DNA of 64,000 bases, from positions 372,001-436,000 of the forward strand of contig NZ_JASKUT010000002.1 of the NCBI RefSeq assembly GCF_030167925.1. The letters run 5' to 3'. This DNA is from Paenibacillus silviterrae. GTDB taxonomy: Bacteria; Bacillota; Bacilli; Paenibacillales; NBRC-103111. Each line of letters opens with the position of its first letter. The stretch's first letter is position 1. The notes below the pieces were generated by a model. It did no database searches. It was not told where the DNA came from and saw nothing but the letters and a program-made list of their open reading frames with translations. Below, one piece after another: positions 1 through 11,500 of this stretch. Both the position numbers and the translations under genes were made by a program.

Positions 1-356
1 TGCCGTATTGCGAGGATAATGGAATCGCCGTGCTGATTCGGGGTCCGCTTGCAATGGGACTGTTATCCGGGAAATATTCGGAAGCCTCTGTCTTCACCGA
101 CAGTGTGCGTAACGGTTGGAATACGAATGGCGCAGGACGAAAGCAGTTCGAAGAACGCGTCCAAAGGGTGAAACAGCTCAAGCAGAGGCTCGAGCAGGAT
201 GAAGACATGGCGACAACCGCGCTCCGTTATGTGATCTCCCACCCGGCGGCTGCAGTAGCCATACCAGGCGCAAAATCCCCTGAGCAGGCAGCTGCAAATG
301 CCAAGGCAGGGGATCGACTGTTGACGGCTCAAGAGCTTGAGCGATTAAAACAATAG
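1..356 (+). CDS. Aldo/keto reductase, C-terminal part (cut by window edge)
   Basis: Reading frame open from base 3 to a TAG at 354-356, about 117 residues. The segment IAVLIRGPLAMGLLSGKY followed by ALRYVISHPAAAVAIPGAKSP is the usual C-terminal beta-strand and cofactor-binding end of the aldo/keto reductase family (NAD(P)H-dependent carbonyl reduction in the cytoplasm). The catalytic Asp-Tyr-Lys-His residues lie upstream of the window and cannot be checked. The substrate is unknown. A short inverted repeat (CCTGAG/CTCAGG) about 20 bases after the stop may be a weak terminator. Confidence 0.8.
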   Translation, partial: PYCEDNGIAVLIRGPLAMGLLSGKYSEASVFTDSVRNGWNTNGAGRKQFEERVQRVKQLKQRLEQDEDMATTALRYVISHPAAAVAIPGAKSPEQAAANAKAGDRLLTAQELERLKQ

Positions 357-542
357 AATTTGTTTATTTGAAATGACCTGAGGCCTAGTCTCAGGTCTTC
401 GTGTGTCGAGCACTTTCCCTGATTTGACTCAATTAGATGTCATAAATATAATTGCTGCGGCAAAGAAAATGTCGCAGGACAACACGTTAGATGGAACAAC
501 TTTCTTTTATGAAAATCCGTTAAAAGTGTGCAAGCTCCTTCG

Positions 543-860
543 GTGACATTTTCCGTATATGATACCGAGTATGGGATCGATCAAACCGTAATCATTGGTT
601 GCTTGGCTAAAGATGCATGGTCAGGCATCGCTTCGACAACCTGACCGCCCTAGTAGAGCATTGATAGCATAGATAACGGCATTCGACATGCTCTGGTTGA
701 AAAATTGAAGCAAGCGAAGGCTTCGGCCTACAAAGGCAACACGAATGCCGTGCAAGCCCAACTCAAGGCATTTATGAATCAAGTGAACGCTCAGAGCGGA
801 AAGGCTCTCACGGAACAACAGGCACAGGTATTGACCGATATTGTGCAGTTGCTGAAATAA
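543..860 (+). pseudogene. Remnant of a secreted protein ending in a FIMAH-like helical domain
   Basis: No open frame spans this stretch, but protein-like segments follow one another in different frames. VTFSVYDTEYGIDQTVIIG is read from about 543, FDNLTALVEH from about 627, and GIRHALVEKLKQAKASAYKG and onward to VLTDIVQLLK ends at a TAA at 858-860. The last segment resembles the C-terminal FIMAH-type helical domain seen at the end of many exported Paenibacillus proteins (recalled family resemblance, not searched). One base shift separates the two halves of that domain, and the upstream part of the protein is missing. It is best read as the decayed 3' end of a gene. Confidence 0.5.
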
Positions 861-877
861 TTGCTGCCTATAGAGCA

Positions 878-1180
878 TTACTTACACACAGAGGAGGGCG
901 GGCATCCCTTGATTGATTTAAACACATTACTAAAGTAGGAAATGTCATGAAATCCACAACGCTCTGCGACCTCGGTTACAGAATAGCCGCCGGTAGATAA
1001 TAAGATCTCGGCTTGATTGATACGCATCTGGTTCAAATATTCCTTAAACGATATGCCGGTGTTGATTCTAAATAGTTTTCCGAGATAAAACAATCCGCGG
1101 AACCATAACGCGGTCGGCGCGAAGCTTCCAATTGCAAGTTTTTCCCCAATTTGCTCGCTGAGCATTAGAGGGATTTTTAA
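878..1180 (-). pseudogene. AraC-family regulator, C-terminal HTH remnant
   Basis: The minus strand encodes YLGKLFRINTGISFKEYLNQ and then SVTEVAERCGFHDISYFSNV, the second half of an AraC-type double helix-turn-helix. It ends in PPSSVCK and a stop at 878. The first DNA-recognition helix region and all upstream domains are missing. The frame continues into the 5' end of the opposing sensor kinase gene, where the residues no longer look like the family. A functional regulator is unlikely; this is probably a leftover of a YesN/AraC regulator. Confidence 0.6.
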
Positions 1181-1226
1181 AAAAATGTCGAATACCTGTT
1201 TCATCATTTGTAAAGGGGCGGCGCTT

Positions 1227-4200
1227 GTGCTCAAAAGGACCTTGATCGTCTGTCTTATTAGCTTGATTTCTTTTTCGCTAATTCCGCTATCCATCGTCAT
1301 GGATAAAGAAAAACAGCAGAAAGATTTAATGGTCCGGGATGGAGTAATGGACCTCTCTAAGTGGAATTATGAACAGAATAAGAGAATCAAGCTGGATGGT
1401 GAATGGGAATTTTATTGGAATCGATTGTTAACTACCGACGATTTCAACCAAGTAGGCAAACATAAGCCCCCTATTACAGATTTTATAAAGGTACCCTCTC
1501 CGTGGAATGGCAAAATAGTCAACGGCCAGCCCTTGCCCGCTTTTGGTTTCGCCACTTACCGAATGGTGCTGAAAAACATGCCCTTTAACGGAGTATTTGC
1601 TTTGAAAAAGACGAATATACGTTTTTCAAGCGCGGTTTATGCAAACGGGCACAAGCTCTTCGAGGATGGAAAACCGTCGGAGGAAGCAGCGAGTTACCGA
1701 TCAGGGAATGTTCCGCAAATCGGCTTTTTTCCTTCTGAGAAGAGAGACGTTGAAATTATCGTTCAGGTTGCCAATTATGATTATGTAAATGGAGGCATTC
1801 CGGTATCCATCTATTTTGGTGAACAAGATGCGATGAATGAGCTTCAGCAGAAGAGCGCGGCGCATGAATTCAGTACCTTCGCTATTCTCTGCACGCTTGC
1901 GCTAATATTCTTCATCTGCTTTGTAACGGCAGCGTTATATCGCAAAAAAGACTATACATTGCTGGTTTTTGCTGTAATTTGTTCGCTTTACGCAATTTAT
2001 AACGGCTTACTCGGAGAACGACCTCTTATATTATTTTTGCCCGGAATTTCATTCGAAGTTTTATATAAGATGAAGGACATCTGTTCATTTGCCTGCATGA
2101 TTATACTAGCTATCTTTTTCTATCAACTTCAAAAAAGCATTATTTCACTAAAGTTTATCCGAGCCGTAACCCTTGTATTGGGCTGCTATCTGGTTATGGT
2201 AGCGTTCCTTCCTATTCGTGCTTATATGGTCATTCAACCTTATATCATCGCTTTGTATGAGTTGATGATTATTTGGTTGCTTTTGAAAATTGCCGTACTT
2301 CATATCAAGAGTGCCGAAGCCGATCGCTTTAAGTCTTTCCTGCTGTTCATGGCGATTCTCGCCATTAATCTGTATTCCATAGACGTTATCCTATTTGCCT
2401 TTTCTTTTAAAGAAAATCTATGGCTAGGGCAATTTTATATCGTTGTGTTCAACATCATTCTGATCTTTATGATTGCCATCCGTTTTTTTGAGGCCTATCA
2501 CACGATAAATGAAATGAAAAATCAGCTTCTCCAATTAGACAAAATTAAGGATGATTTTTTGTCTAATACTTCCCATGAGCTGAAGACGCCTTTAAATGCC
2601 ATAGTGAACATTACCGATACCCTTATTAGGGGAGTTGAAGGGCCGGTTAACGAAAAACAAGCGCATAATCTTACCATAGTGATGGAAAGCGGAAGAAGAT
2701 TAACCAGTCTTGTAAACGAGCTGCTCGATTATTCAAAAATGAAACATGGAGATATTTCGTTATATAAGAGCGGCATAGATCTGAAAGCTGCCGTCGATTC
2801 GGTCATCGGGATTCACCTGTTTCTGCTGGGAGAAAAGCAAATAGCGCTTGCCAACCGGATCTCAGAGGATATTCCTGAGGTATGCGCGGATGGCAACCGT
2901 CTGATCCAAATTTTGCACAATCTGATCGGCAATGCGATCAAGTTCACCGAGCAAGGCGTGGTAGACGTAAGCGCTAAAGTTATCCGCGATTTGGTTGAGG
3001 TTCGTGTAAAAGATACAGGTATCGGGATTGCAGAGCATATGCAGGATCGTATTTTTAAGGCCTTTGAACAGGTCGATGCTTCCGAAACGAAAAATTATGG
3101 TGGAACCGGTCTTGGATTAAGCATAACGAAGAAGCTGGTGGAGCTCCACGGCGGAGAAATTCATCTGGAATCCAGTCTCGGGCAAGGATCGGTTTTTATT
3201 TTCACGCTTCCGATATGGGGCAAGGTTTCGAGAAAAACGAAGGGACAAACGGATGAGCAGGAACCGCTGAAAAAGGACGTGAGCTTGAATTATTCGGAGT
3301 ATCCCATATATGTCGAAGGTGAAAAAGACGAACTTATTTTGGTGGTGGATGATGAATTCGGCAATCTTCAATCCATGATCAATTTGCTGAAGCTGGAAGG
3401 GTATTCCACCCTTGTTGTGAATCGAGGGCAAATGGCGGTGGATGAACTTTCAAAAAAACGGGAGTTCTTTCTGGTTATACTGGATATCATGATGCCTGAC
3501 ATGTCCGGGTACGAGGTGCTGAAAGCGATTCGAGAGAGGTTCTCTTCCTCTGAACTGCCGGTACTGATGCTGACGGCTAAAAATAGGGTTGACGATATAA
3601 TCTTGTCGATGGAAAATGGAGCAAACGATTTTGTTGGGAAACCGTTTGAAGCGGAGGAGTTAATGGCGCGACTCAGAAGTCTCATCCGACTGAAAGCTTC
3701 CGTGAAAAACGCAAAGGACGCTGAAATTGCCTTTTTGCGTTCCCAGATCAAACCTCATTTCCTGTACAACGCCCTAAATTCAATTGCCGCACTTTGCCCG
3801 GATGAGCCTCTGAAGGCGGAGGAACTGACGCTGCAGCTTTCGCAGTATTTAAGAGGCAGCTTTGATTTCAAGCAACTGGATTCGGTTACGACCATAGAAA
3901 ATGAATTGAATCTGGTACAAGCCTATATCAACATTGAGAAGGCGCGGTTTGGCGAAAGGTTGAAAGTGGAATATGATGTGGATGTGAATCGGGATATCCT
4001 GATTCCTCCGCTGATGTTGCAGCCGTTGGTGGAAAATGCCATTAGACACGGCCTGATGTCCATGATAAGGGGAGGAAACGTAAAAATATCCGTGAAAAAG
4101 GAAGCGGACACTGTAATCAGCTTTGCCGTAGAGGACAATGGATGCGGTATGACAGAAAAAAAGCGGCAGGAAATGCTGAATTCGGATGATCAAAAGGAAG

Positions 4201-4337
4201 GCGTAGGGCTTTGGAACATAAGTCGGCGCCTGAAGCTTCTTTACGGAAAGAGCCTCCGTATAGAAAGCAAGGAAGGAGTGGGTACGAAGGTATCCTTTGA
4301 CATTCCTGCTAAGTCGATTAAGCAGATTGGAGGTTAA
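1227..4337 (+). CDS. Hybrid sensor histidine kinase with two kinase modules and an internal receiver
   Basis: 1036 residues from GTG at 1227, chosen because TAAAGGGGCG lies about 8 bases upstream and a hydrophobic signal/anchor follows at once. Order of domains: an extracellular sensory domain with GEWEFYWNRLL (7TMR-DISM-like, about 40-200), about seven membrane segments (about 220-415), HisKA with SHELKTPLNA (His450), HATPase with DTGIGI (about 595) and GTGLGLSI, a receiver with VVDDE and phospho-acceptor Asp in VILDIMMPD (about 752), then a LytS/YesM-type module with QIKPHFLYNALNS (His844) and a second HATPase (NAIRHG about 937, DNGCGM about 970). One chain therefore carries two different classes of histidine kinase around one receiver. 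The next gene, 2 bases on, is the likely output regulator. The signal sensed is unknown. Confidence 0.9.
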   Translation: MLKRTLIVCLISLISFSLIPLSIVMDKEKQQKDLMVRDGVMDLSKWNYEQNKRIKLDGEWEFYWNRLLTTDDFNQVGKHKPPITDFIKVPSPWNGKIVNGQPLPAFGFATYRMVLKNMPFNGVFALKKTNIRFSSAVYANGHKLFEDGKPSEEAASYRSGNVPQIGFFPSEKRDVEIIVQVANYDYVNGGIPVSIYFGEQDAMNELQQKSAAHEFSTFAILCTLALIFFICFVTAALYRKKDYTLLVFAVICSLYAIYNGLLGERPLILFLPGISFEVLYKMKDICSFACMIILAIFFYQLQKSIISLKFIRAVTLVLGCYLVMVAFLPIRAYMVIQPYIIALYELMIIWLLLKIAVLHIKSAEADRFKSFLLFMAILAINLYSIDVILFAFSFKENLWLGQFYIVVFNIILIFMIAIRFFEAYHTINEMKNQLLQLDKIKDDFLSNTSHELKTPLNAIVNITDTLIRGVEGPVNEKQAHNLTIVMESGRRLTSLVNELLDYSKMKHGDISLYKSGIDLKAAVDSVIGIHLFLLGEKQIALANRISEDIPEVCADGNRLIQILHNLIGNAIKFTEQGVVDVSAKVIRDLVEVRVKDTGIGIAEHMQDRIFKAFEQVDASETKNYGGTGLGLSITKKLVELHGGEIHLESSLGQGSVFIFTLPIWGKVSRKTKGQTDEQEPLKKDVSLNYSEYPIYVEGEKDELILVVDDEFGNLQSMINLLKLEGYSTLVVNRGQMAVDELSKKREFFLVILDIMMPDMSGYEVLKAIRERFSSSELPVLMLTAKNRVDDIILSMENGANDFVGKPFEAEELMARLRSLIRLKASVKNAKDAEIAFLRSQIKPHFLYNALNSIAALCPDEPLKAEELTLQLSQYLRGSFDFKQLDSVTTIENELNLVQAYINIEKARFGERLKVEYDVDVNRDILIPPLMLQPLVENAIRHGLMSMIRGGNVKISVKKEADTVISFAVEDNGCGMTEKKRQEMLNSDDQKEGVGLWNISRRLKLLYGKSLRIESKEGVGTKVSFDIPAKSIKQIGG

Positions 4338-4339
4338 GC

Positions 4340-5443
4340 ATGCTGCGAGCCATTATCGTGGATGATGAAGAATTATCGGTGAAACGTTTGAAGAAGATAC
4401 TATCCGAGAACGGCGACATCGAAATATGCCATACGTTTCTGAACCCGTTGGAAGCTTTTGAATTTGTAAAGGAGAATCCGATACATATCGCATTTCTGGA
4501 TATTTCCATGCCGGAAATTAACGGTATGAAGCTTTCCAGTCTACTGCTTCAGCTCGATGAATCCATAGACGTGGTTTTCGTAACCGGTTATGACAATTAT
4601 GCAGTTCAAGCGTTCGATATGAGCGCACTGGATTATCTGCTGAAGCCTGTTACCACAGAGCGTTTGTCAAAAACGTTGGACAAAATCAGAAAAAAACATC
4701 GGGGTGCGGCTTCCGGACCTTCCATAGCGGTTCTTCTGTTCAATGGCTTGAAGATATACCGGCGGGATCAGAATAATGAGCCAATAAAGCTGAGAAGCCC
4801 TAAAACGGAAGAGCTGTTTACTTTTCTTGTTTGCAAAGGAACAGTCAGTCGGGAAGAAATTATCGATACGTTATGGAGTGACTTGGAACCTGAAAAAGCG
4901 TGGAAGAATTTGAATTCGACCCTCTACTATATTCGAAAAGCGATCAACGAGAACAACATGGGGAATTTTATTATAGCAGGCAAAAACGAAATCCGGATTG
5001 AAGAGAGCGGTATTTATTGCGATTTGTATGAATTCGAACAGTTGCTGCGACAAATCAGGGTCTCCTCTGAAAAAAGCGCAGATCTGCTTGAACAAGCGGA
5101 AACGCTGTATACGGGGCCGTTTTTGAAAGGAAAGGCATACGAATGGGCGAGCGAAAAGACCCATCGGCTTGAACAAAATTACATCGAATTGCTGGAGGCC
5201 GCCGCAAGATTCCATATGAAGCGAAACGAGCCGCAAAAATCGTTGCATTACTTTTGTGAAATTTTGAAATTGGATTTTATTAGAGAGGATATCAATCATG
5301 AGGTAATCCGTTTGTACGCTGCGCTGGGGAGGACGAATGAGGCGCTTCGGCAATATCACGTGCTGGAGGAGATGCTGCTGCATGAGCTTGGAACGAAGCC
5401 CGATCCCCGAATCCGGGATTTTGTCGTGAGTTTGACGCAATAG
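4340..5443 (+). CDS. Response regulator with winged-helix and BTAD-like output
   Basis: 367 residues. The receiver (1-120) has VDDEE at 7-11, the phospho-acceptor Asp54 in FLDISMPEINGM, and a conserved Lys in YLLKPV. Residues about 150-205 form an OmpR/SARP-like winged helix (SPKTEELFTFLVCKGTVSRE, LYYIRKAI). The rest is a helical bacterial transcriptional activation (BTAD) region with TPR-like pairs such as LLEQAETLYTGPFLKG. It starts 2 bases after the kinase stop with GGAGG upstream, so the two are co-transcribed and translationally linked. It should be the transcriptional output of the preceding hybrid kinase; targets are unknown. The neighbouring NHL/SLH gene has its own start after a terminator, so it is not in this operon. 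Confidence 0.88.
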   Translation: MLRAIIVDDEELSVKRLKKILSENGDIEICHTFLNPLEAFEFVKENPIHIAFLDISMPEINGMKLSSLLLQLDESIDVVFVTGYDNYAVQAFDMSALDYLLKPVTTERLSKTLDKIRKKHRGAASGPSIAVLLFNGLKIYRRDQNNEPIKLRSPKTEELFTFLVCKGTVSREEIIDTLWSDLEPEKAWKNLNSTLYYIRKAINENNMGNFIIAGKNEIRIEESGIYCDLYEFEQLLRQIRVSSEKSADLLEQAETLYTGPFLKGKAYEWASEKTHRLEQNYIELLEAAARFHMKRNEPQKSLHYFCEILKLDFIREDINHEVIRLYAALGRTNEALRQYHVLEEMLLHELGTKPDPRIRDFVVSLTQ

Positions 5444-5458
5444 AAACAAGCAGAATGA

Positions 5459-5502
5459 AGAGCCTTTGGAATTGATCGGGATTCCAAGGCTCTTTCTTGT
5501 TT
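5459..5502 (+). terminator. Rho-independent terminator after the two-component operon
   Basis: Inverted repeat AGAGCCTTTGGAAT / ATTCCAAGGCTCT with a short loop, followed by TTCTTGTTT. It lies 16 bases after the response regulator stop and separates this operon from the surface-protein gene. Confidence 0.85.
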
Positions 5503-5566
5503 ATTCCCTGTTTATTGTGTTTTTGTATAATAAACCTGATATTTGTCGAAAGAGGGGACGAGAGCT

Positions 5567-8500
5567 GTGAATCATCAAAGAAAAGCCAAACCATGGTTGA
5601 GGAAGCTGTACATATTGAGCTTGGCGCTGTTTATTGCATGTACATCTATGTTAGAAATATCGGTATATGCGGCTGAGACATGGAGCCAATTTGGCCGGCT
5701 TGGGTCGGTCAGTAGTTCAAACCCGGGAGGTTTTACCTCTCCAAAAGGAGTGGCGGTAGACAGCAGCGGGAATGTGTATGTGGCCGATACTACCAACCAT
5801 CGCATTCAGAAGCTGACCATATCGACGAATACATGGAGCGAGTGGAAAAAGGCCGGCGGCGGCGCAGGAAACGGCTTGGGCGAGTTTAATTATCCTAATG
5901 CAGTGGCGGTAGACAGCGGCGGGAATGTGTACGTGGCCGATAGTAGCAACCATCGCATTCAGAAGCTGGATATTTCGACGAATACATGGAGCGAGTGGAA
6001 AAAGGTCGGCGGCGGCAACGGACTCGGCTTAGGCGAGTTTAACAATCCAAGAGGAGTGGCGGTAGACAGCAGCGGGAATGTGTACGTTGCCGATAGTAGC
6101 AACCATCGCATTCAGAAGCTGACCCTATCGACGAATACATGGAGCGAGTGGAAAAAGCCCAGCGCCGGCGCAGTCGCAGGAAGCGGCTTGGGCGAGTTTA
6201 ATAGTCCTTATGGAGTGGCGGTAGACAGCAGCGGGAACGTGTATGTGGCCGATAGTTCCAACCATCGCATTCAGAAGCTGACCCTATCGACGAATACATG
6301 GAGCGAGTGGAAAAAGAGCGGCGGCGGCACAGGAACCAGCGTGGGCGAGTTTAATAATCCAAGGGGAGTGACGGTAGACAGCAGCGGGAATGTGTACGTG
6401 GCCGATGCTAACAACCATCGCATTCAGAAGCTGGCCCTATCGACGAATACATGGAGCGAGTGGAAAAAGGTCGACGGCGGTTCAGGATACGGCTTGGGCG
6501 AGTTTAATAGTCCTAATGGAGTGGCGGTAGACAGCGGCGGGAATGTATATGTGGCCGATGAGTTTCATCGCATTCAGAAGCTGACTGTAGTGAGCAATAC
6601 ATGGATTCAGTGGGGTGTAATTGGGCCTACATTCGGGTTTAGTACGGGCGAGTTTAATTTCCCAAGAGGAGTAGCGGTAGACAGCGGCGGGAATGTGTAT
6701 GTGGCCGATACTTCCAACCATCGCATTCAGAAGCTGACCCTATCGACGAATACATGGAGTGAGTGGAAAAAGGTCGGCGGTGGCACAGGACTCGGCTTGG
6801 GCGAGTTTAGTAGTCCTTATGGAGTGGCGGTAGACAGCAGTGGGAACGTGTATGTGGCCGATTCCGGCAACAATCGCATTCAGAAGCTGGATATTTCGAC
6901 GAATACATGGAGCGAGTGGAAAAGGAGCAGCGGCGGTGCAGGAAGCGGCTTGGGCGAGTTTAATTATCCAAGTGGAGTGGCGGTAGACAGCAGCGGGAAC
7001 GTGTATGTGTCGGAAGTTATCAACCATCGTATTCAGAAGCTGACCATATCGACGAATACATGGAACGAGTGGAAAAAGGCCGGCGGCGGCGCAGGAAGCG
7101 GCTTGGGCGAGTTTAGTAATCCTTTTGGAGTGGCGGTAGACAGCAGCGGGAATGTGTATGTGGCCGATACTTCCAACCATCGCATTCAGAAGCTGAACCT
7201 ATCGACGGATACATGGAGCGAGTGGAAAAAGATCGGCGGCGGTGCAGGAAACGGCTTGGGCGCGTTTAATGGTCCAAATGGAGTGACGGTAGACAGCAGC
7301 GGGAACGTGTATGTGGCCGATAGTTCCAACCATCGCATTCAGAAGCTGACCCTATCAACGAATACATGGAACGAGTGGAAAAAGATCGGCGGCGGCGCAG
7401 GAACAAGCTTGGGCGAGTTAAATAGTCCTTATGGAGTGGCGGTAGACAGCGGTAGGAACGTGTATGTGACCGATACTTTCAACCATCGCATTCAAAAGCT
7501 GGAAATACCTGCATCCCCGATCACTGACTTTGCAAGCACAGCGAAGACGAGCACAACGGCAACGTTCAACTGGACAGCAGCAAGCGGAGCGACGGGGATC
7601 ATCATCGAGCAGTCCCCAGCCGGAGCAAATACATGGACAACGGCCACGACCGGCGCGATTGCAACCAGTTCGACGGCCGCGACGGTAACGGGGCTCAGCG
7701 CGGCCACCGCATATGATTTCCGGTTAGTGGTCACCGGCGGGGCGAACGCAGGCAACTCGAACACGGTGAGCGTCACGACCGATTATGCACCAACGTACAC
7801 GATAGCAGAGATAGCGGATCAAACGGCAACGGCACTGACGGCAGGTTACAGTTCGGGCACTCAGGACACGAAAACGATCACGATTACGAAAACCGGCACC
7901 GGAGATTTGACGAACGTAGCCACAGCGTTAAGCGGAACCAATGCGACCGACTTTGTAATTACGCAGCCTGGAGCGACGACACTGAACAGCGGAACGACGT
8001 CGACGACGTTTACGGTGAAAGCAAAGGACGGCCTGGCAGCAGGCACGTACACCGCAACGGTGACGGTATATGCGGACAACATGACGAATGTGACGTTTAC
8101 GGTTACACAGACGGTGAATCCGGCGCCTATGGCACCGTCGATCACCAGTCAGCCGGGCAACAAGACAGTGACAGCAGGACAGAATGCAACGTTCAGTGTA
8201 ACCGCCAACGGCGACACGCCGCTTAGCTACCAGTGGAAGAAAGATAGCAATGTGCTGACAGACAGCGGGAACATCAGCGGAGCAACGACGGCGACCTTAA
8301 GCATCACTAATGCGCAATTGAGCGATGCGGGCAGCTATACTGCCGTGGTCACCAATGCAGCGGGGAATACGGAAAGCAACGCGGCAACTTTGACGGTGAA
8401 TCCGGCGCCTATGGCACCGTCGATCACCAGTCAGCCGAACGCTGCGACAGTGACAGCGGGACAGACTGCAACATTCAGTGTAACCGCCAACGGCGACACG

Positions 8501-11500
8501 CCGCTTAGCTACCAGTGGAAGAAAGATGGCAATGCGCTGACAGACGGCGGGAACATCAGCGGAGCAACGACGGCGACCTTAAGCATCACTAATGCGCAAT
8601 CGAGCGATGCGGGCAGCTATACTGCCGTGGTCACCAATGCAGCGGGGAATACGGAAAGCAACGCGGCAACTTTGACGGTGAATCCGGCGCCAGTGGCACC
8701 GTCGATCACCAGTCAGCCGAACGCTGCGACAGTGACAGCGGGACAGACTGCAACGTTCAGTGTAACCGCCAACGGCGACACGCCGCTTAGCTACCAGTGG
8801 AAGAAAGATGGAAATGCACTGACAGACGGCGGGAACATCAGCGGAGCAACGACAGCGACCTTAAGCATCACTAACGCGCAATCGAGCGATGCGGGCAGCT
8901 ATACTGCCGTGGTCACCAATGCAGCGGGGAATACGGAAAGCAACGCGGCAACTTTGACGGTGAATCCGGCGCCAGTGGCACCGTCGATCACCGGTCAGCC
9001 GAACGCTGCGACAGTGACAGCGGGACAGACTGCAACGTTTAGTGTAACCGCCAACGGCGACACGCCGCTTAGCTACCAGTGGAAGAAAGACGGCAATGCG
9101 CTGACAGACGGCGGAAACATCAGCGGAGCAACGACGGCGACCTTAAGCATCACTAACGCGCAATCGGGCGATGCGGGCAGTTATACCGTCGTGGTCACCA
9201 ATGCAGCGGGGAATGCGGAAAGCAACGCGGCAACTCTGACGGTGAATGCGCTGACCAATGCGGCAACGCCTAGCATCGGCACACAGCCAGCGGATCGAAC
9301 GGTGAATGTGGGTGGCAGCGCGCCTTTGAGCGTAACGGCAACGGTGAGCGACGGCGGAACGATGAGTTACCAATGGTACAGCAATACGATCAACAGCAAC
9401 AGCGGCGGAACGCTGATCAGCGGTGCCACGACCGCGTCATATAACGTACCGACAACCATGGCGGGAACGACGTACTACTATGTTGTGGTGACGAATACGA
9501 ACAACAGCGTAAACGGAACTAAGTCGGCGACAAATACGAGCAGCGCAGCCAAGGTGACGGTGAACGGTGCACCCACGTATACGATATTCGCAATACCCAA
9601 TCAAACAGCGTCGTCACTTATTGAAGGTTACGCCTCGGGTACGCAGGAAACGAAAACGATCAATGTAACGAATACCGGTACCGGTAATTTGACGAATCTC
9701 GCTGCAGCTTTGAGCGGCAACCATGCAAATGATTTCGTCGTGACGCAACCGGGAGTGACGACACTGGACAGCGGAATCACGTCGACGACGTTTACGGTGA
9801 AAGTAAAGGACGGTTTACCAGCAGGCACTTACACTGCAACAGTCACAGTAACGGCGGACCATATGTCGGCTGTAACCTTTACTGCGACGCAGGTGGTAAA
9901 CTTGCCGAATGCTCCTGCGAATCCGCAGAACCTTGTGGCTGTCGGAGGAGATCGTCAGGTTACACTAAACTGGAGCACGGTAACGGGAGCGACCTACTAT
10001 AACCTGTATATGTCAACAACTTCGGGCCAATTTAGCAACGCTTCAGTTACGACAGTAGGGTATTCCACCTACAATGTTCAAAGCTTGACCAACGGAACTA
10101 CCTACTACTTTATAGTGAAAGCAGGCAACTTGGGAGGTTTGAGTGCGGAATCCAACCAGGTCAGCGCAACTCCTGTAACCGTTCCGGCAGCGCCAACGAA
10201 TGTGACGGCAGTTGCTGGAAACGGACAAGCCACTATTTCTTTTACAGCTCCAACTGATAATGGCGGAAGTGCGGTTATGGAGTATGAGGTAACGATTTTG
10301 CCAGGAAATACGGTCATAGCCGGAACGGTAGATCCAATTACCATAACAGGCTTAACCAACGGAACGAGCTACACCTTTACGGTAAAGGCGGTCAACGGTG
10401 TGGGAAGAAGTGTCTCTTCTGCCCCGTCCAATGCTATTATCCCAGCAGCGCCATCCAGCGGCGACAATGAAAGCGGCAACACTACAACCGAACTTGAAGC
10501 TCCTGCTAGACCGGAAACCGGGAACACCGGAGTGGATGTACTTGTCAACGGTAAAGTGGAGAGTGCGGCAACAGCAACGACAAGTAAACAAAACGAGAAA
10601 ACCGTAATAACCATTACAGTTGACCAAAAAAAGCTGGATGACAAGCTCGCGCTGGAAGGACAACATTCGGTTGTGGCGATTCCGGTCAATATGAAGTCTG
10701 ATGTAGTCGTAGGTGAATTGAACGGTCAAATGATTAAAAACATGGAGAACAGGCAGGCAGTCTTGGACATCAAAACCGACCGGGCAACGTATACGCTGCC
10801 AGCGCATCAGATCAACATTGATGCCGTTGCCAATCAATTCGACAGATCTGCAGTCCTGCAAGACATCAAGGTACAGATCGAAATCGCGACACCGACAGCG
10901 AATACATTAAAAATTATGGAAAACGCGGTAGCGAAAGGAACATTCACACTGGTCGCACCGTCAATTGATTTTACTGTTAAAGCCTCATACGAAGGCACAA
11001 CGGTTAATGTAACGAAGTTCAACGTCTACGTGGAACGAACCATTGCGATTCCGGATGGTGTTGATCCAAACAAGATTACAACAGGAGTTGTTGTTGAACC
11101 TGACGGAACGTTTCGCCACGTACCGACCAAGGTGGTTGTTATCGATGGTAAGTATCACGCAAAAATCAGCAGCTTAACCAACAGTACGTACTCGGTTGTA
11201 TGGTATCCGCTTGAGTTTATGGATATGACCAATCATTGGGCGAAAGCTGCGGTGAACGACATGGGATCGCGGATGGTCATCGATGGTACTGGAAACGGCA
11301 TGTTTAATCCTGACCGAGACATGACTCGCGCTGAACTTGCAGCGATTATCGTTCGCGGATTGGGACTTAAGCTGGAAAACGGAACGTCACCGTTCTCGGA
11401 TATCAAGACAACAGATTGGCATAGCAGCGCGATTAATACAGCATATGCACACCATTTGATCGATGGGTTTGAAGACGGAACGTTCCGTCCGAACGATAAC

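Noticed and set aside
5687-7509. Regular repeats that might be taken for a CRISPR array
   Set aside because: Units are about 150 bp, in frame, and encode NHL repeats; there are no short palindromic repeats with unique spacers and no cas genes.
5717-10861. Series of minus-strand open frames opposite the NHL and Ig repeats
   Set aside because: They mirror the repeats of the plus-strand gene (for example GHIHIPAAVYRH in each), have no ribosome sites and no family-like features.
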